Origin: Ruminococcus sp.
Lineage (GTDB): Bacteria > Bacillota > Clostridia > Oscillospirales > Ruminococcaceae
NCBI GenBank assembly: GCA_029063695.1
Contig: JAIDNR010000214.1
Location: 1 to 22,510, forward strand
Direction: 5' to 3'
Length of the DNA: 22,510 nt
The notes under the pieces were generated by a model. The model searched no databases, had not been told where the DNA came from, and was given only the letters and a program-made list of their open reading frames with translations. Each line of letters starts with the position of its first letter. Positions within the stretch are counted from its first letter, which is position 1. The position numbers and the translations under genes are program-made. Positions 14,843-22,510 of the stretch are shown here, in pieces.

Positions 14843-15871
14843 TTAGTTTACGCTTACTTTTGATATACTACACCCTGTATAATAATGTTCAAGAATTTCA
14901 CGCCATGTTTTTCCCTCAGATGCCATAGCATTTGCACCATACTGGCTCATTCCTACACCATGACCGAATCCTTTTGTAGTAAAAATTGCCTTGTCGTCTG
15001 TGTATTCAACTTCAAAATCGGCTGAACGCAGTCCAAGTGCCGTTCTGATGTCATTTCCCGTGACTGTCATATCTCCTGAACGGACTGTAAGTACTGTTCC
15101 AGAATCGGATATTTCGGCAGGAATAACCCACTCTGTCATATTATCGCCGAGAGTTATTCCCTCAAATGAAGTTTCAAGACAGTTTTTCAGAAAAGCCTTG
15201 TCGATGCTTACTTCTTCCATGTATCGTGGAGCAGATGTATCATAACTGCTGTCAACAGGAATAAGATATTCTACAGGAGTTCCCCACGCATTTTCAGCAC
15301 TTTCAGTTTTTCCCGATGACATCGAGTGAAAAGCGGCTATTGCAGGTTCTTCGTTGAAAGTGAGAATATAAGGCAGTACCTCATCAACCGCACTGCTTAT
15401 TTTTTTGTAGTATTCGTCATAATTATCGCCGAAATAGTGTTTAATCTGGCTGTCCGTGAAATATCCCTGATACTTTGATGTATCATTGGAAAAATCAGCT
15501 CCGCAGAGTTCAGATGATGGATTTTCCTTTTCTGTTATACGTTGTCTTTCAGCGTATGTATGGGCAGTTACTGCCTGAGCTTTGAGGGCTTCAGGTTCAA
15601 ATGATGCAGGCATTTCCGCACATACAGCACCTATCACATAATCACGGACGGAAACATCAAGAACCTGTCCGCTTGAAATATCAAGAACTTTATAAGGCTC
15701 ATCTGAAATTTCGGGAATATTTGTTTCATCGAAAATATATTCTTTTATGATAACATCAGAGGAGCTTTTTTCGGGAACTGAAACGGTATCGCCCGATAAA
15801 CAGGCAGATATTGCAGGAATTACAGCAGAGCAGACTGCAATCATAACAACGGAAAGTATTATTTTTTTCAT
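14843..15871 (-). CDS. spoIID: SpoIID-like peptidoglycan lytic transglycosylase
   Basis: The protein has 342 residues. An N-terminal hydrophobic segment (about 3-24) ends at AISAC, so it is either a membrane anchor or a lipoprotein signal. The SpoIID domain covers about 60-340: YVIGAVCAEMPASFEPEALKAQ carries the conserved catalytic Glu86, and GFGHGVGMSQYGA (301-313) is the hallmark C-terminal motif. In sporulating Firmicutes SpoIID cleaves peptidoglycan glycan strands during engulfment, with SpoIIM and SpoIIP. Those partners are not in this window. One cysteine is present at Cys123, but the following Cys/His pair that some clostridial members use for zinc reads Lys-Tyr-Gln (133-135). It could therefore be a SpoIID/LytB-family paralogue rather than the sporulation gene. 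AAGGAG lies 7 bases upstream. It is divergent from citrate synthase. Confidence 0.82.
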   Translation of the reverse strand: MKKIILSVVMIAVCSAVIPAISACLSGDTVSVPEKSSSDVIIKEYIFDETNIPEISDEPYKVLDISSGQVLDVSVRDYVIGAVCAEMPASFEPEALKAQAVTAHTYAERQRITEKENPSSELCGADFSNDTSKYQGYFTDSQIKHYFGDNYDEYYKKISSAVDEVLPYILTFNEEPAIAAFHSMSSGKTESAENAWGTPVEYLIPVDSSYDTSAPRYMEEVSIDKAFLKNCLETSFEGITLGDNMTEWVIPAEISDSGTVLTVRSGDMTVTGNDIRTALGLRSADFEVEYTDDKAIFTTKGFGHGVGMSQYGANAMASEGKTWREILEHYYTGCSISKVSVN

Positions 15872-15899
15872 TTTTTTCTCCTTGTATAAAATATAAAGA

Positions 15900-15928
15900 T
15901 TGACATAGCCTGAAAAATAGTGTATAAT
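15900..15928 (+). promoter_or_regulatory. Sigma-A promoter of the citrate synthase gene cluster
   Basis: TTGACA (15900-15905) and TATAAT (15923-15928) are separated by 17 bases, a perfect consensus. It lies 34 bases before the citrate synthase ATG. It is the only strong promoter I see ahead of the six co-directional genes that follow. Confidence 0.92.
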
Positions 15929-15962
15929 TTAAATATGAATCTATAAACAGGAGTGTGGTAGT

Positions 15963-17342
15963 ATGCCTTCATTTATTTCAGGTGCTAATATTACAGGTTT
16001 ATGCAGAAACCTTTCAGAAAATTCTGCTATAGAACAAAATCTTTATGAAAAATATCATGTTAAGAGAGGACTTCGCAACAGTGACGGCACAGGTGTGGTT
16101 GCAGGAATCACAAATATCTGCAATGTTCATGGTTATCTTCTCAATGAGGGTGAAGTTGAGCCGATTCCGGGACAGCTTATCTACAGAGGATATAATATCA
16201 ATGATATTGTCGGAAATGTTGAGTCTGAGGACAGATATGGATTTGAGGAAACTGTTTTCCTGCTTCTTTTCGGTCATCTTCCAACACAGAAAGAATTGAA
16301 CAGCTTTTCTACATACATTTCTCTTAAAAGAGACTTACCGAGCGGATTTGTTGAAGATATGATTCTCAAAGCTCCATCAAATAATATCATGAATAAACTT
16401 GCACGTTCGGTTCTTGCACTTTATTCATACGATGATGACTGCGAGAACAAGGGACTTGAAAGCGAAATGAGAACAGCAGTAAGTCTTATTGCGAAACTCC
16501 CTGTGATAATGGTGAATGCCTATCAGGTTAAACGTCGTATGTTTGACAATGCGAGCATGATTATGCACCCTATCAATTATGACGAAAATACGGCGCAGTG
16601 TATTTTGTCAATGCTCCGTCCTGACAGACAATATACAAAAGAAGAAGCACAGATGCTTGATACACTTCTTATGTTGCAGGCTGAACACGGCGGAGGCAAT
16701 AATTCAACATTTACCTGCCGTGTACTTACTTCATCGGGAACAGACCCGTATTCTGCTTATTCGTCTGCTATATGCTCACTCAAAGGTCCTAAGCACGGCG
16801 GTGCTAATATTCAGGTTATCAATATGCTTGACAATTTCAAGGCTAACATAAAGAACTGGGAAGATGAAGGCGAAGTTGCTGACTATATGCGTCGTACTAT
16901 CAGAAAAGAAACGAATGATAAGTCGGGTCTTATTTACGGCATGGGTCACGCTGTATATACAATTTCTGACCCACGTGCTGTTATTCTCAAGAAAAAGGCG
17001 TTTGAACTTGCAAAGGGCAGAGAAATTGAAGCAGAATTCAGACTTCTTGAAACAGTTGAGCGTCTTACTCCTGAAGTTTTCAAAGAAGTCAAGGGAAGTT
17101 CAAAGACTATGTGTGCAAATGTTGATATGTATTCGGGTCTTGTTTATCGTATGCTCGGAATACCTGACGAACTTTTCACTCCGCTTTTCGCCGTTGCAAG
17201 AATGGCAGGCTGGTCTGCACACAGAATGGAAGAACTTCTTACAGGCAACAGAATTATTCGTCCTGCATATAAGGCTATCACAAAAGAACTTGAATATGTG
17301 AAGTTAGAGGACAGGGAACAGACATTGATTAAGAATGCATAA
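15963..17342 (+). CDS. gltA: Citrate synthase
   Basis: The protein has 459 residues. It condenses acetyl-CoA and oxaloacetate to citrate; in an anaerobe this usually feeds glutamate synthesis through a partial TCA branch. Active-site residues are conserved: His242 in QAEHGGGNNSTF (oxaloacetate), His279 in GPKHGGAN, His329 in GMGHAVYTISDPRA, and Asp388 in NVDMYSGLVYRML. The N-terminal 40 or so residues are longer than in E. coli-type enzymes, a form known in clostridia. AGGAG lies 9 bases before the ATG, and a consensus promoter precedes it. Its stop overlaps the next gene by 8 bp, so an unrelated-looking lipoprotein is translationally joined to it. No aconitase or isocitrate dehydrogenase gene is in the window. 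2-Methylcitrate synthase is unlikely because there is no prp gene context. Confidence 0.95.
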   Translation: MPSFISGANITGLCRNLSENSAIEQNLYEKYHVKRGLRNSDGTGVVAGITNICNVHGYLLNEGEVEPIPGQLIYRGYNINDIVGNVESEDRYGFEETVFLLLFGHLPTQKELNSFSTYISLKRDLPSGFVEDMILKAPSNNIMNKLARSVLALYSYDDDCENKGLESEMRTAVSLIAKLPVIMVNAYQVKRRMFDNASMIMHPINYDENTAQCILSMLRPDRQYTKEEAQMLDTLLMLQAEHGGGNNSTFTCRVLTSSGTDPYSAYSSAICSLKGPKHGGANIQVINMLDNFKANIKNWEDEGEVADYMRRTIRKETNDKSGLIYGMGHAVYTISDPRAVILKKKAFELAKGREIEAEFRLLETVERLTPEVFKEVKGSSKTMCANVDMYSGLVYRMLGIPDELFTPLFAVARMAGWSAHRMEELLTGNRIIRPAYKAITKELEYVKLEDREQTLIKNA

Positions 17343-18654
17343 ATTCAGATTGACAGCAGTTTTTTTAATCATGATTCTGCTTACAGGCTGTGCATTTGGT
17401 ACAAGCATAGATACGCTTATGTCACCACCCAAACTCAGTCTGGAGCAGGAGCAGATTTACAGTGCACTTACAGATGCCGTCGGTGATTCAATAAGTCTGA
17501 AATATCCCAAATCGGGCAGGTATCTTTCTGCTTTTATTGTTGAGGATATTGACGGAGACAGCGGAAATGAAGCTGTTGTATTCTATGAAAAAACAGGTCT
17601 TGCCGTTGAAGAAAATACGCTCAGGATAAATATTCTTGACAGCGATAACGGGAAATGGCGTTCTGTTTACGATACACCTGCCGATGGCTCTGAGATTGAG
17701 CGTGTTATAATTTCAAAGCTCGGTGAAAATCAGCGTATGAATGTTATAATCGGAAGCAGCCTTATAAACAGAAGTGAAAGGATAGCTACAATTTACAGCT
17801 ACAGTTCAGGACAGCTTGAAAGCACATTTTCCGAATCGTATTCATTTATAGATGTAACAGACCTTGACCGTGACGGAGACAATGAGTTTCTGCTTCTGAA
17901 AGGTTCGGCAAACAGTGACCCTGCTGCCGCTAAAGCTTATAAACTTGACAGTATGGGAAAGTATCATAAGTCACATATTGAACTCAGCGGAGGATTTACG
18001 GAATTTGACAATGTAAGCTACGGTGAACTTAACAGCGGAAATAAGGGACTTTATATAGATGCTGTTTCTGGTATGGGATTTATTCAGACTGATATTATCT
18101 ATATGGACGAAAAGGGTCTGCATAAAGTTTTTTCCAGTCCCGAGGAATCAAATGCAACACTCAGACCGTCGGGGTGCAGTTCTTATGATGTTGACGGCGA
18201 CGGTCAGCTTGAAATACCCGTGCAGACTATTTCTTTGGGATATGAGAATGTTTCCGAAGGTGAGCAGATTAATCTTACAAACTGGCTGTATATCAATGAA
18301 AATAATGAGCTTGAACTGAAATACACTTCTTATTACAGTATAGGCGACGGATATATTTTTATTTTTCCTGAAAAATGGCGTAATAAGGTGACAATAAAGA
18401 GAGATGCTATAAATGACGAGATAGTTTTCTGTGAATATAACAAGGGTTCTGAAAACGGCGAAATAGGCAGAGAACTTCTGCGGATATACTGTGCGGAAGA
18501 TGAGGCTTCACGTGAGGACAGGCTTTATACGGGTTATATGCTTCTCAGAACAAAGGGTGATTCATCATATCTTGCATACATTCCGCCGTCAGTCGATAAT
18601 GACTTATCTTTAACTCAGTCTGATGTTGCCATAGGATTTGTTTATAAAAATTAA
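17335..18654 (+). CDS. Lipoprotein with three Asp-rich (VCBS/FG-GAP-like) repeats
   Basis: The protein has 439 residues. A lipoprotein signal ends at LLTGC (Cys19), so it should be anchored on the outer face of the membrane. Three acidic loops, DIDGDSGNE (71-79), DLDRDGDNE (176-184) and DVDGDGQLE (285-293), are spaced by 105 and 109 residues. This is like the calcium loops between blades in VCBS/FG-GAP beta-propellers, so a repeat fold of about 105 residues is likely. No enzyme motif is visible. It overlaps citrate synthase by 8 bp and is 19 bp ahead of a two-component system, with no terminator between. A role as an external sensory or binding partner for the histidine kinase is plausible but rests on position only. 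Confidence 0.72.
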   Translation: MHKFRLTAVFLIMILLTGCAFGTSIDTLMSPPKLSLEQEQIYSALTDAVGDSISLKYPKSGRYLSAFIVEDIDGDSGNEAVVFYEKTGLAVEENTLRINILDSDNGKWRSVYDTPADGSEIERVIISKLGENQRMNVIIGSSLINRSERIATIYSYSSGQLESTFSESYSFIDVTDLDRDGDNEFLLLKGSANSDPAAAKAYKLDSMGKYHKSHIELSGGFTEFDNVSYGELNSGNKGLYIDAVSGMGFIQTDIIYMDEKGLHKVFSSPEESNATLRPSGCSSYDVDGDGQLEIPVQTISLGYENVSEGEQINLTNWLYINENNELELKYTSYYSIGDGYIFIFPEKWRNKVTIKRDAINDEIVFCEYNKGSENGEIGRELLRIYCAEDEASREDRLYTGYMLLRTKGDSSYLAYIPPSVDNDLSLTQSDVAIGFVYKN

Positions 18655-18673
18655 TATAAGGGAGTGACTTATT

Positions 18674-19375
18674 ATGAAACGTATTCTGATATGCGAAGAT
18701 GAAGATACAATCCGTGAATTTATTGTTATAAATCTCAGGCGTGCGGGATATGATGTTGTTGATGTCAACTGCGGTGAAGCCGCACTGAAAACATTTGAAA
18801 CCGAACACGGCAATTTTGATATCGTTCTTCTTGATATTATGATGCCCGGAATTGACGGCTTTACTGTGTGCAAGAAAATCAGGGAAAAAAGTTCCACTAT
18901 TGGAATTATCATGCTTACTGCAAGAACTCAGGAAATGGACAAGGTAAGCGGTCTTATGATTGGTGCGGACGATTATATCACAAAACCGTTTTCGCCGTCT
19001 GAGCTTACTGCGAGAGTTGATGCAATATACCGCCGTGTGTGTATGAGTTTTATAAAGAACGAAAAGCAGTCCGTCATTGAAAGCGGTCCGTTTGTGCTTA
19101 ATCTCAAAAGCCGTACCGTCACAAAAAACGGTGAACCAATTGAACTCACACAGGTTGAATATCAGATTCTTGAATATTTCATGAATAACAAGAATACAGC
19201 TCTTGACCGTGCAAGTATTCTGAATCATATATGGGGAGAAAGCTATTATGGTGACGATAAAATCGTTGATGTAAATATCAGAAGAATCCGAATGAAGATA
19301 GAAGAAGAGCCTTCAAGTCCTAAATATATCATAACAATATGGGGATATGGCTATAAATGGAATGATATGCAGTAA
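18674..19375 (+). CDS. OmpR/PhoB-family response regulator
   Basis: This 233-residue DNA-binding regulator has a receiver domain (1 to about 118) with the acidic pocket Glu8/Asp9, phosphoacceptor Asp54 in LLDIMMPG, Thr82 in MLTARTQ and Lys104 in ITKPFSP. A winged-helix domain (about 135-231) contains LTQVEYQILEYFMNN and the recognition region VDVNIRRIRMKIE, ending in GYGYKW. It should be phosphorylated by the kinase encoded next, whose ATG overlaps its stop by one base (TAATG). AAGGGAG is 9 bases before its ATG. Its targets are not evident; it is close in general form to PhoP/WalR-type regulators, but I cannot assign it to one. Confidence 0.94.
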   Translation: MKRILICEDEDTIREFIVINLRRAGYDVVDVNCGEAALKTFETEHGNFDIVLLDIMMPGIDGFTVCKKIREKSSTIGIIMLTARTQEMDKVSGLMIGADDYITKPFSPSELTARVDAIYRRVCMSFIKNEKQSVIESGPFVLNLKSRTVTKNGEPIELTQVEYQILEYFMNNKNTALDRASILNHIWGESYYGDDKIVDVNIRRIRMKIEEEPSSPKYIITIWGYGYKWNDMQ

Positions 19376-20772
19376 TGGCTAAAAAAAGTATAACCAAACG
19401 CTGGATATTCAATAATCTTGGCGTTATTATCCTTGCTCTGCTTGTTATCGAAATGATAGTAATTTATGCAGTTCAGAGTTATTATTACAACTCCGCAAAG
19501 CAGTATCTTGTTTCAAAGATAAATGCGGTAACAAGCGTTCTGAGTATACATTCGCAGGACAGTTCCGCTAATTTTTCATCTGAAATGAGAAATATGCTTG
19601 AAACTTTCAACGAAAAAGACAAAATAGAACTTATGGCAATCAATTCTAAAGGACGTGTTGTGCTTACTTCTTCAGGATTTTCACCCGACGAGGATTCCGT
19701 TATGCCCGACTATGAACAGGCTATGGAGGAAGGTGAAGGGAGCTATATAGGCAGACTTACGGGCGGAGAAAAAATACTTGCCGTATCAGTTCCGCTTTCT
19801 CCGTTCAACAGTGAATACAGTTCAGTCCGCATGGTAACTTCCCTTACGGAAATTGATAATACCATTCAGGGCTATATCATGTTCATTACAGCCGTCTGTA
19901 TGGCGATTATACTGATTATTGTCGTGACAGGTCTTTATTTTGCAGGCTCAATTGTCAAGCCTATCCGTCAGATAAGCGGTATAACACGCAAATTTGCTAT
20001 GGGTGATTTTTCTGTCCGCATTGAAAGCAACAACGATGATGAAATAGGCGACTTATGCACAGCTATAAATCATATGGCGGACGAATTGTCGTCAGCAGAA
20101 GCAATGAAAAATGAGTTTATATCTTCTGTTTCACACGAACTGAGAACTCCACTTACCGCAATAAAAGGCTGGGCGGAAACTCTAATGGTAGACGGCGGAG
20201 AAAATCCCGATACCATGAAAAAGGGTGTAGGAGTTATTGTAAACGAAACCGAGCGGCTTTCTCAGATGGTTGAAGAACTCCTTGACTTTTCACGTATGCA
20301 GAACGGTCATTTCACTTTGCAGAATGCCAACATGGATATTCTTGCCGAACTGGGTGATGCTGTGCTTATCTACAGTGACAAGGCGAGACGTGAGAATATC
20401 AGCATAATCTATGATGAGCCGGAAATGCTTCCGTTTGTTTTCGGCGATAAGAACAGAATACGTCAGGTTTTTATCAATATAATTGACAATGCCGTGAAGT
20501 ATTCATCATCGGGCGATACGGTTACGATAAAGGCAAGGTCTAAAGACAATAAAATAATCGTGACTGTAGTTGATACGGGCTGTGGAATAAAAGAATCCGA
20601 TTTGGCTAAAGTAAAGACGAAATTCTATAAAGCGAATCATACAAGGCGTGGTTCAGGAATCGGTCTTGCAGTTGCGGACGAGATTATAGCAATGCACGGC
20701 GGTACTATGGATATTTCAAGTGCAGGCGAGGGCAAGGGTACACAGGTTAAAATAACACTTCCTACAAAATAA
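19375..20772 (+). CDS. Membrane sensor histidine kinase
   Basis: The protein has 465 residues, partner of the preceding response regulator. Two membrane segments (about 12-36 and 166-190) flank an extracytoplasmic sensor region of about 130 residues. HAMP follows (about 191-243; PIRQISGITRKFAMGDFSVRI). HisKA has the phosphorylated His254 in SVSHELRTPLTAIKGWAE. The ATPase domain has the N box NIIDNAVKYS (368-377), the G1 box DTGCGI (400-405) and the G2 box GSGIGLAV (426-433). There is no cytoplasmic PAS domain, unlike WalK or PhoR. The sensor region has no motif that names the ligand. The lipoprotein encoded two genes upstream could act in the same compartment. Confidence 0.94.
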   Translation: MAKKSITKRWIFNNLGVIILALLVIEMIVIYAVQSYYYNSAKQYLVSKINAVTSVLSIHSQDSSANFSSEMRNMLETFNEKDKIELMAINSKGRVVLTSSGFSPDEDSVMPDYEQAMEEGEGSYIGRLTGGEKILAVSVPLSPFNSEYSSVRMVTSLTEIDNTIQGYIMFITAVCMAIILIIVVTGLYFAGSIVKPIRQISGITRKFAMGDFSVRIESNNDDEIGDLCTAINHMADELSSAEAMKNEFISSVSHELRTPLTAIKGWAETLMVDGGENPDTMKKGVGVIVNETERLSQMVEELLDFSRMQNGHFTLQNANMDILAELGDAVLIYSDKARRENISIIYDEPEMLPFVFGDKNRIRQVFINIIDNAVKYSSSGDTVTIKARSKDNKIIVTVVDTGCGIKESDLAKVKTKFYKANHTRRGSGIGLAVADEIIAMHGGTMDISSAGEGKGTQVKITLPTK

Positions 20773-20791
20773 GGATTGGAGACGGAAAAAG

Positions 20792-21706
20792 ATGTCAAAA
20801 GAAAAATTCAAATCTAAGATAGGCGGTCAGGCACTCATTGAGGGAATAATGATGCTTGGTCCGACTAAAGGTGCAATGGCGTGCCGTCTCCCCGACGGTA
20901 CTATTGACCTTGAAACATGGGACGAAAATAATGGCAAAAAAGCTCCGTGGTATAAAAAAACTCCGTTTATAAGAGGCTGTTTCAACTTTGTATCATCACT
21001 TATCAAGGGATATAAATATACTATGAAATCCGCCGAGAAGCAGATGACCGAAGAAGAACAATCCGAAGAACAGCTAAGTGGAAAAGCAACGGATATAATC
21101 ATGATTATAGGTTCGGTTTTAGGTATTGTAATAGCAATGGGACTGTTTTTTGTGCTTCCGAAATTTCTTGTTGGGCTTATTCCGGATATACAAAATATGG
21201 GCGTTGTGCGTTCAATACTGGAAGGTATAGTAAAAATCGCACTTTTTGTGCTTTATATGTGGGCTGTAAGTCTCATGAAAGATATAAAAAGACAGTATAT
21301 GTATCATGGAGCGGAACACAAGACAATTGCCTGTCATGAAGCGGAGCTTCCGTTGACTATCGAGAATGTGCGTCAGCAGACGAGATTTCACAAGCGGTGC
21401 GGAACAAGTTTTATATTTATTGTCCTGATTATAGGTATATTTGTTATGTGCTTTGTGCCGAAGGGACTTGTATGGTGGCAGAGGTCGCTTGTAAGTATAA
21501 TCACGCTTCCTCTTGTTGTAAGCATATCATACGAGTGCATAAGACTTGCTGGAACTCATGATAATATCTTTACAAAAATACTTTCAGCTCCCGGACTTCT
21601 CATGCAGAGAATTACCACACGGGAACCCGACGACAGTATGATTGAAATTGCAATCACTGCGCTTAAAGTCTGCATTCCCGAAGATAAAGAGGAGGACAAA
21701 TGGTAA
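20792..21706 (+). CDS. DUF1385 (YqhQ-like) membrane protein
   Basis: The 304-residue protein matches the DUF1385 family throughout: GGQALIEGIMMLGP (11-24) near the N-terminus, four membrane segments (about 102-130, 138-162, 205-224, 230-250), YHGAEHKTIACHE (171-183) and RFHKRCGTSF (198-207). The conserved His172, Glu175, His176, Cys181, His182, His200 and Cys203 suggest a metal site, but the function is not established. In many clostridia this gene stands directly before prmC and prfA, as seen here with prmC. GGAG lies 10 bases before the ATG. It follows the histidine kinase after 19 bases with no terminator, so it may be read from the same transcript. Its last codons overlap the prmC start by 7 bases. 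Confidence 0.9.
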   Translation: MSKEKFKSKIGGQALIEGIMMLGPTKGAMACRLPDGTIDLETWDENNGKKAPWYKKTPFIRGCFNFVSSLIKGYKYTMKSAEKQMTEEEQSEEQLSGKATDIIMIIGSVLGIVIAMGLFFVLPKFLVGLIPDIQNMGVVRSILEGIVKIALFVLYMWAVSLMKDIKRQYMYHGAEHKTIACHEAELPLTIENVRQQTRFHKRCGTSFIFIVLIIGIFVMCFVPKGLVWWQRSLVSIITLPLVVSISYECIRLAGTHDNIFTKILSAPGLLMQRITTREPDDSMIEIAITALKVCIPEDKEEDKW

Positions 21707-22465
21707 GCCGGCTTGAATTGTACAAAGACTGCGTGCGTAAATTGAATGAGCATGAAATTGACGATGCCGAATTTGATACAATGTGCATTTTTCAGGACAT
21801 ATTAAAAGAAAGAAATCCACTTTTCAAGCCGAATGAGGAAGTTGACAGCTCGCATATTTATAAAATATATAACGATATTGAACATCGTTGCGAGGGGAAG
21901 CCTTTGCAATATGTTTTAGGCAAATGGGATTTCTGGAAATATACTTTCAGAGTCGGCGAGGGCGTACTGATACCACGTCCCGATACTGAAACTCTGATTG
22001 AAAACGTACTTGATATAGTCAGAAAAAATAACATGAAGTCGCCGAAAATTCTTGATTTGTGCAGCGGAAGCGGCTGTATTGCAATAACGCTTGACAAGGA
22101 AATTCCACAATCCGTTGTTTATGCTGTTGAAAAGTCGGACGAGGCATTTGAATATCTTGAGGAAAATATTAAGATAAACAAATCTGATGTAAAAGCAGTG
22201 AAAGCTGATGTACTGATACCTGAAAATGCCGATAAATTCAGGGATTTTGATATAATAGTAAGCAATCCGCCATATCTCACGGCAGATGAAATGCAGGATT
22301 TGCAGAAAGAAGTGCAGGCTGAACCTGCCGAAGCACTGTACGGCGGAACAGACGGACTTGACTTTTACAGGTCAATAACAAAAATATGGAAAAATTCACT
22401 GAAAACAGGCGGATATATATGCTATGAATTCGGCATGAATCAGCATGATGCGGTTGCAGATATAT
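21700..22465 (+). CDS. prmC: PrmC, peptide chain release factor glutamine methyltransferase (3' end missing)
   Basis: PrmC (HemK) methylates the glutamine of the GGQ motif in release factors RF1 and RF2. The N-terminal helical domain (about 1-75) ends in GKPLQYVLG. GVLIPRPDTE (88-97) and the SAM-binding DLCSGSGCIAI (119-129) follow, then the catalytic NPPY (189-192) and YGGTDGLDFYR (214-224). All family hallmarks are present. Genuine residues run to about Ile255. After that the frame continues to a stop at 22501-22503 only through adapter sequence, which adds about 12 false residues (SGAYTHLTLPTT). Family members usually have about 280-290 residues, so roughly 25-35 residues are missing because of the contig end, not because of mutation. 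prfA would be expected nearby in the intact genome. Confidence 0.93.
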
Positions 22466-22510
22466 CTGGCGCTTATACACATCTGACGCTGCCGACGACT
22501 TAATAGGTGT
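22466..22510. other. Illumina Nextera adapter artefact at contig end
   Basis: Bases 22466-22484 match the Nextera mosaic end CTGTCTCTTATACACATCT at 17 of 19 positions (differences at 22469 and 22471). Bases 22485-22498 (GACGCTGCCGACGA) match the adjoining adapter exactly. Bases 22499-22506 (CTTAATAG) are the reverse complement of CTATTAAG, which I recall as Nextera XT index S518. GTGT then starts the P5 arm. The order and spacing equal a read-through of a sequencing library molecule. This is not genomic DNA. Confidence 0.97.

Noticed and set aside
15963..17342. 2-Methylcitrate synthase
   Set aside because: No prpB or prpD nearby, and the sequence fits clostridial citrate synthase; substrate cannot be fully settled by eye.
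22277..22480. Minus-strand frame starting MYKRQ
   Set aside because: Its start is translated adapter sequence and the rest is antisense to prmC.

Overview
The window looks like one end of a draft contig from an anaerobic, low-GC Firmicute of the Ruminococcus type (Oscillospirales). Three things point there: a type I dockerin on a secreted pectate lyase, clostridial-style gene pairs (ECF sigma factor plus membrane partner; DUF1385 plus prmC), and near-consensus sigma-A promoters with AGGAGG-like ribosome sites. This assignment rests on gene content only. Most genes are ordinary chromosomal ones. I see no CRISPR array, IS element, phage gene or plasmid gene.

Left part (1-4.9 kb). An ECF sigma factor and a one-TM partner protein lie on the minus strand and end in two tandem terminators. 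tRNA-Leu(UAA), minus strand, and a DmpG/HMGL-type aldolase, plus strand, diverge from back-to-back consensus promoters. A minus-strand pair follows: a YfbK-like von Willebrand A lipoprotein and a small XRE regulator, sharing a bidirectional terminator with the aldolase.

Middle (4.9-12 kb). A modular secreted pectate lyase (PL1-like catalytic region, CBM6-like module, unnamed beta-rich module, dockerin) overlaps a lipoprotein of unknown function by 4 bp. A three-TM protein of unknown function then diverges from a P2-type calcium-transporting ATPase.

Right part (12-22.5 kb). A minus-strand operon runs rnhA, cysteine desulfurase, a DUF1963/YwqG protein and an IscU/NifU scaffold. It is therefore an iron-sulfur assembly operon with an unusual third gene. 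A SpoIID-like protein, minus strand, diverges from citrate synthase. Citrate synthase opens a tightly packed plus-strand series: an aspartate-repeat lipoprotein, an OmpR-type response regulator, its histidine kinase, a DUF1385 membrane protein and prmC. No terminator is visible between these six genes.

The last 45 bases (about 22466-22510) are not genomic. They match the Illumina Nextera mosaic end and adapter, followed by an 8-base index and the start of the P5 arm. The prmC reading frame is cut by this artefact, and its last 12 or so predicted residues are spurious. I found no clear new defence or mobile system. The points most worth following are the lipoprotein and two-component system joined to citrate synthase, the DUF1963 gene inside the iron-sulfur operon, and the unnamed module and coupled lipoprotein of the pectate lyase unit.
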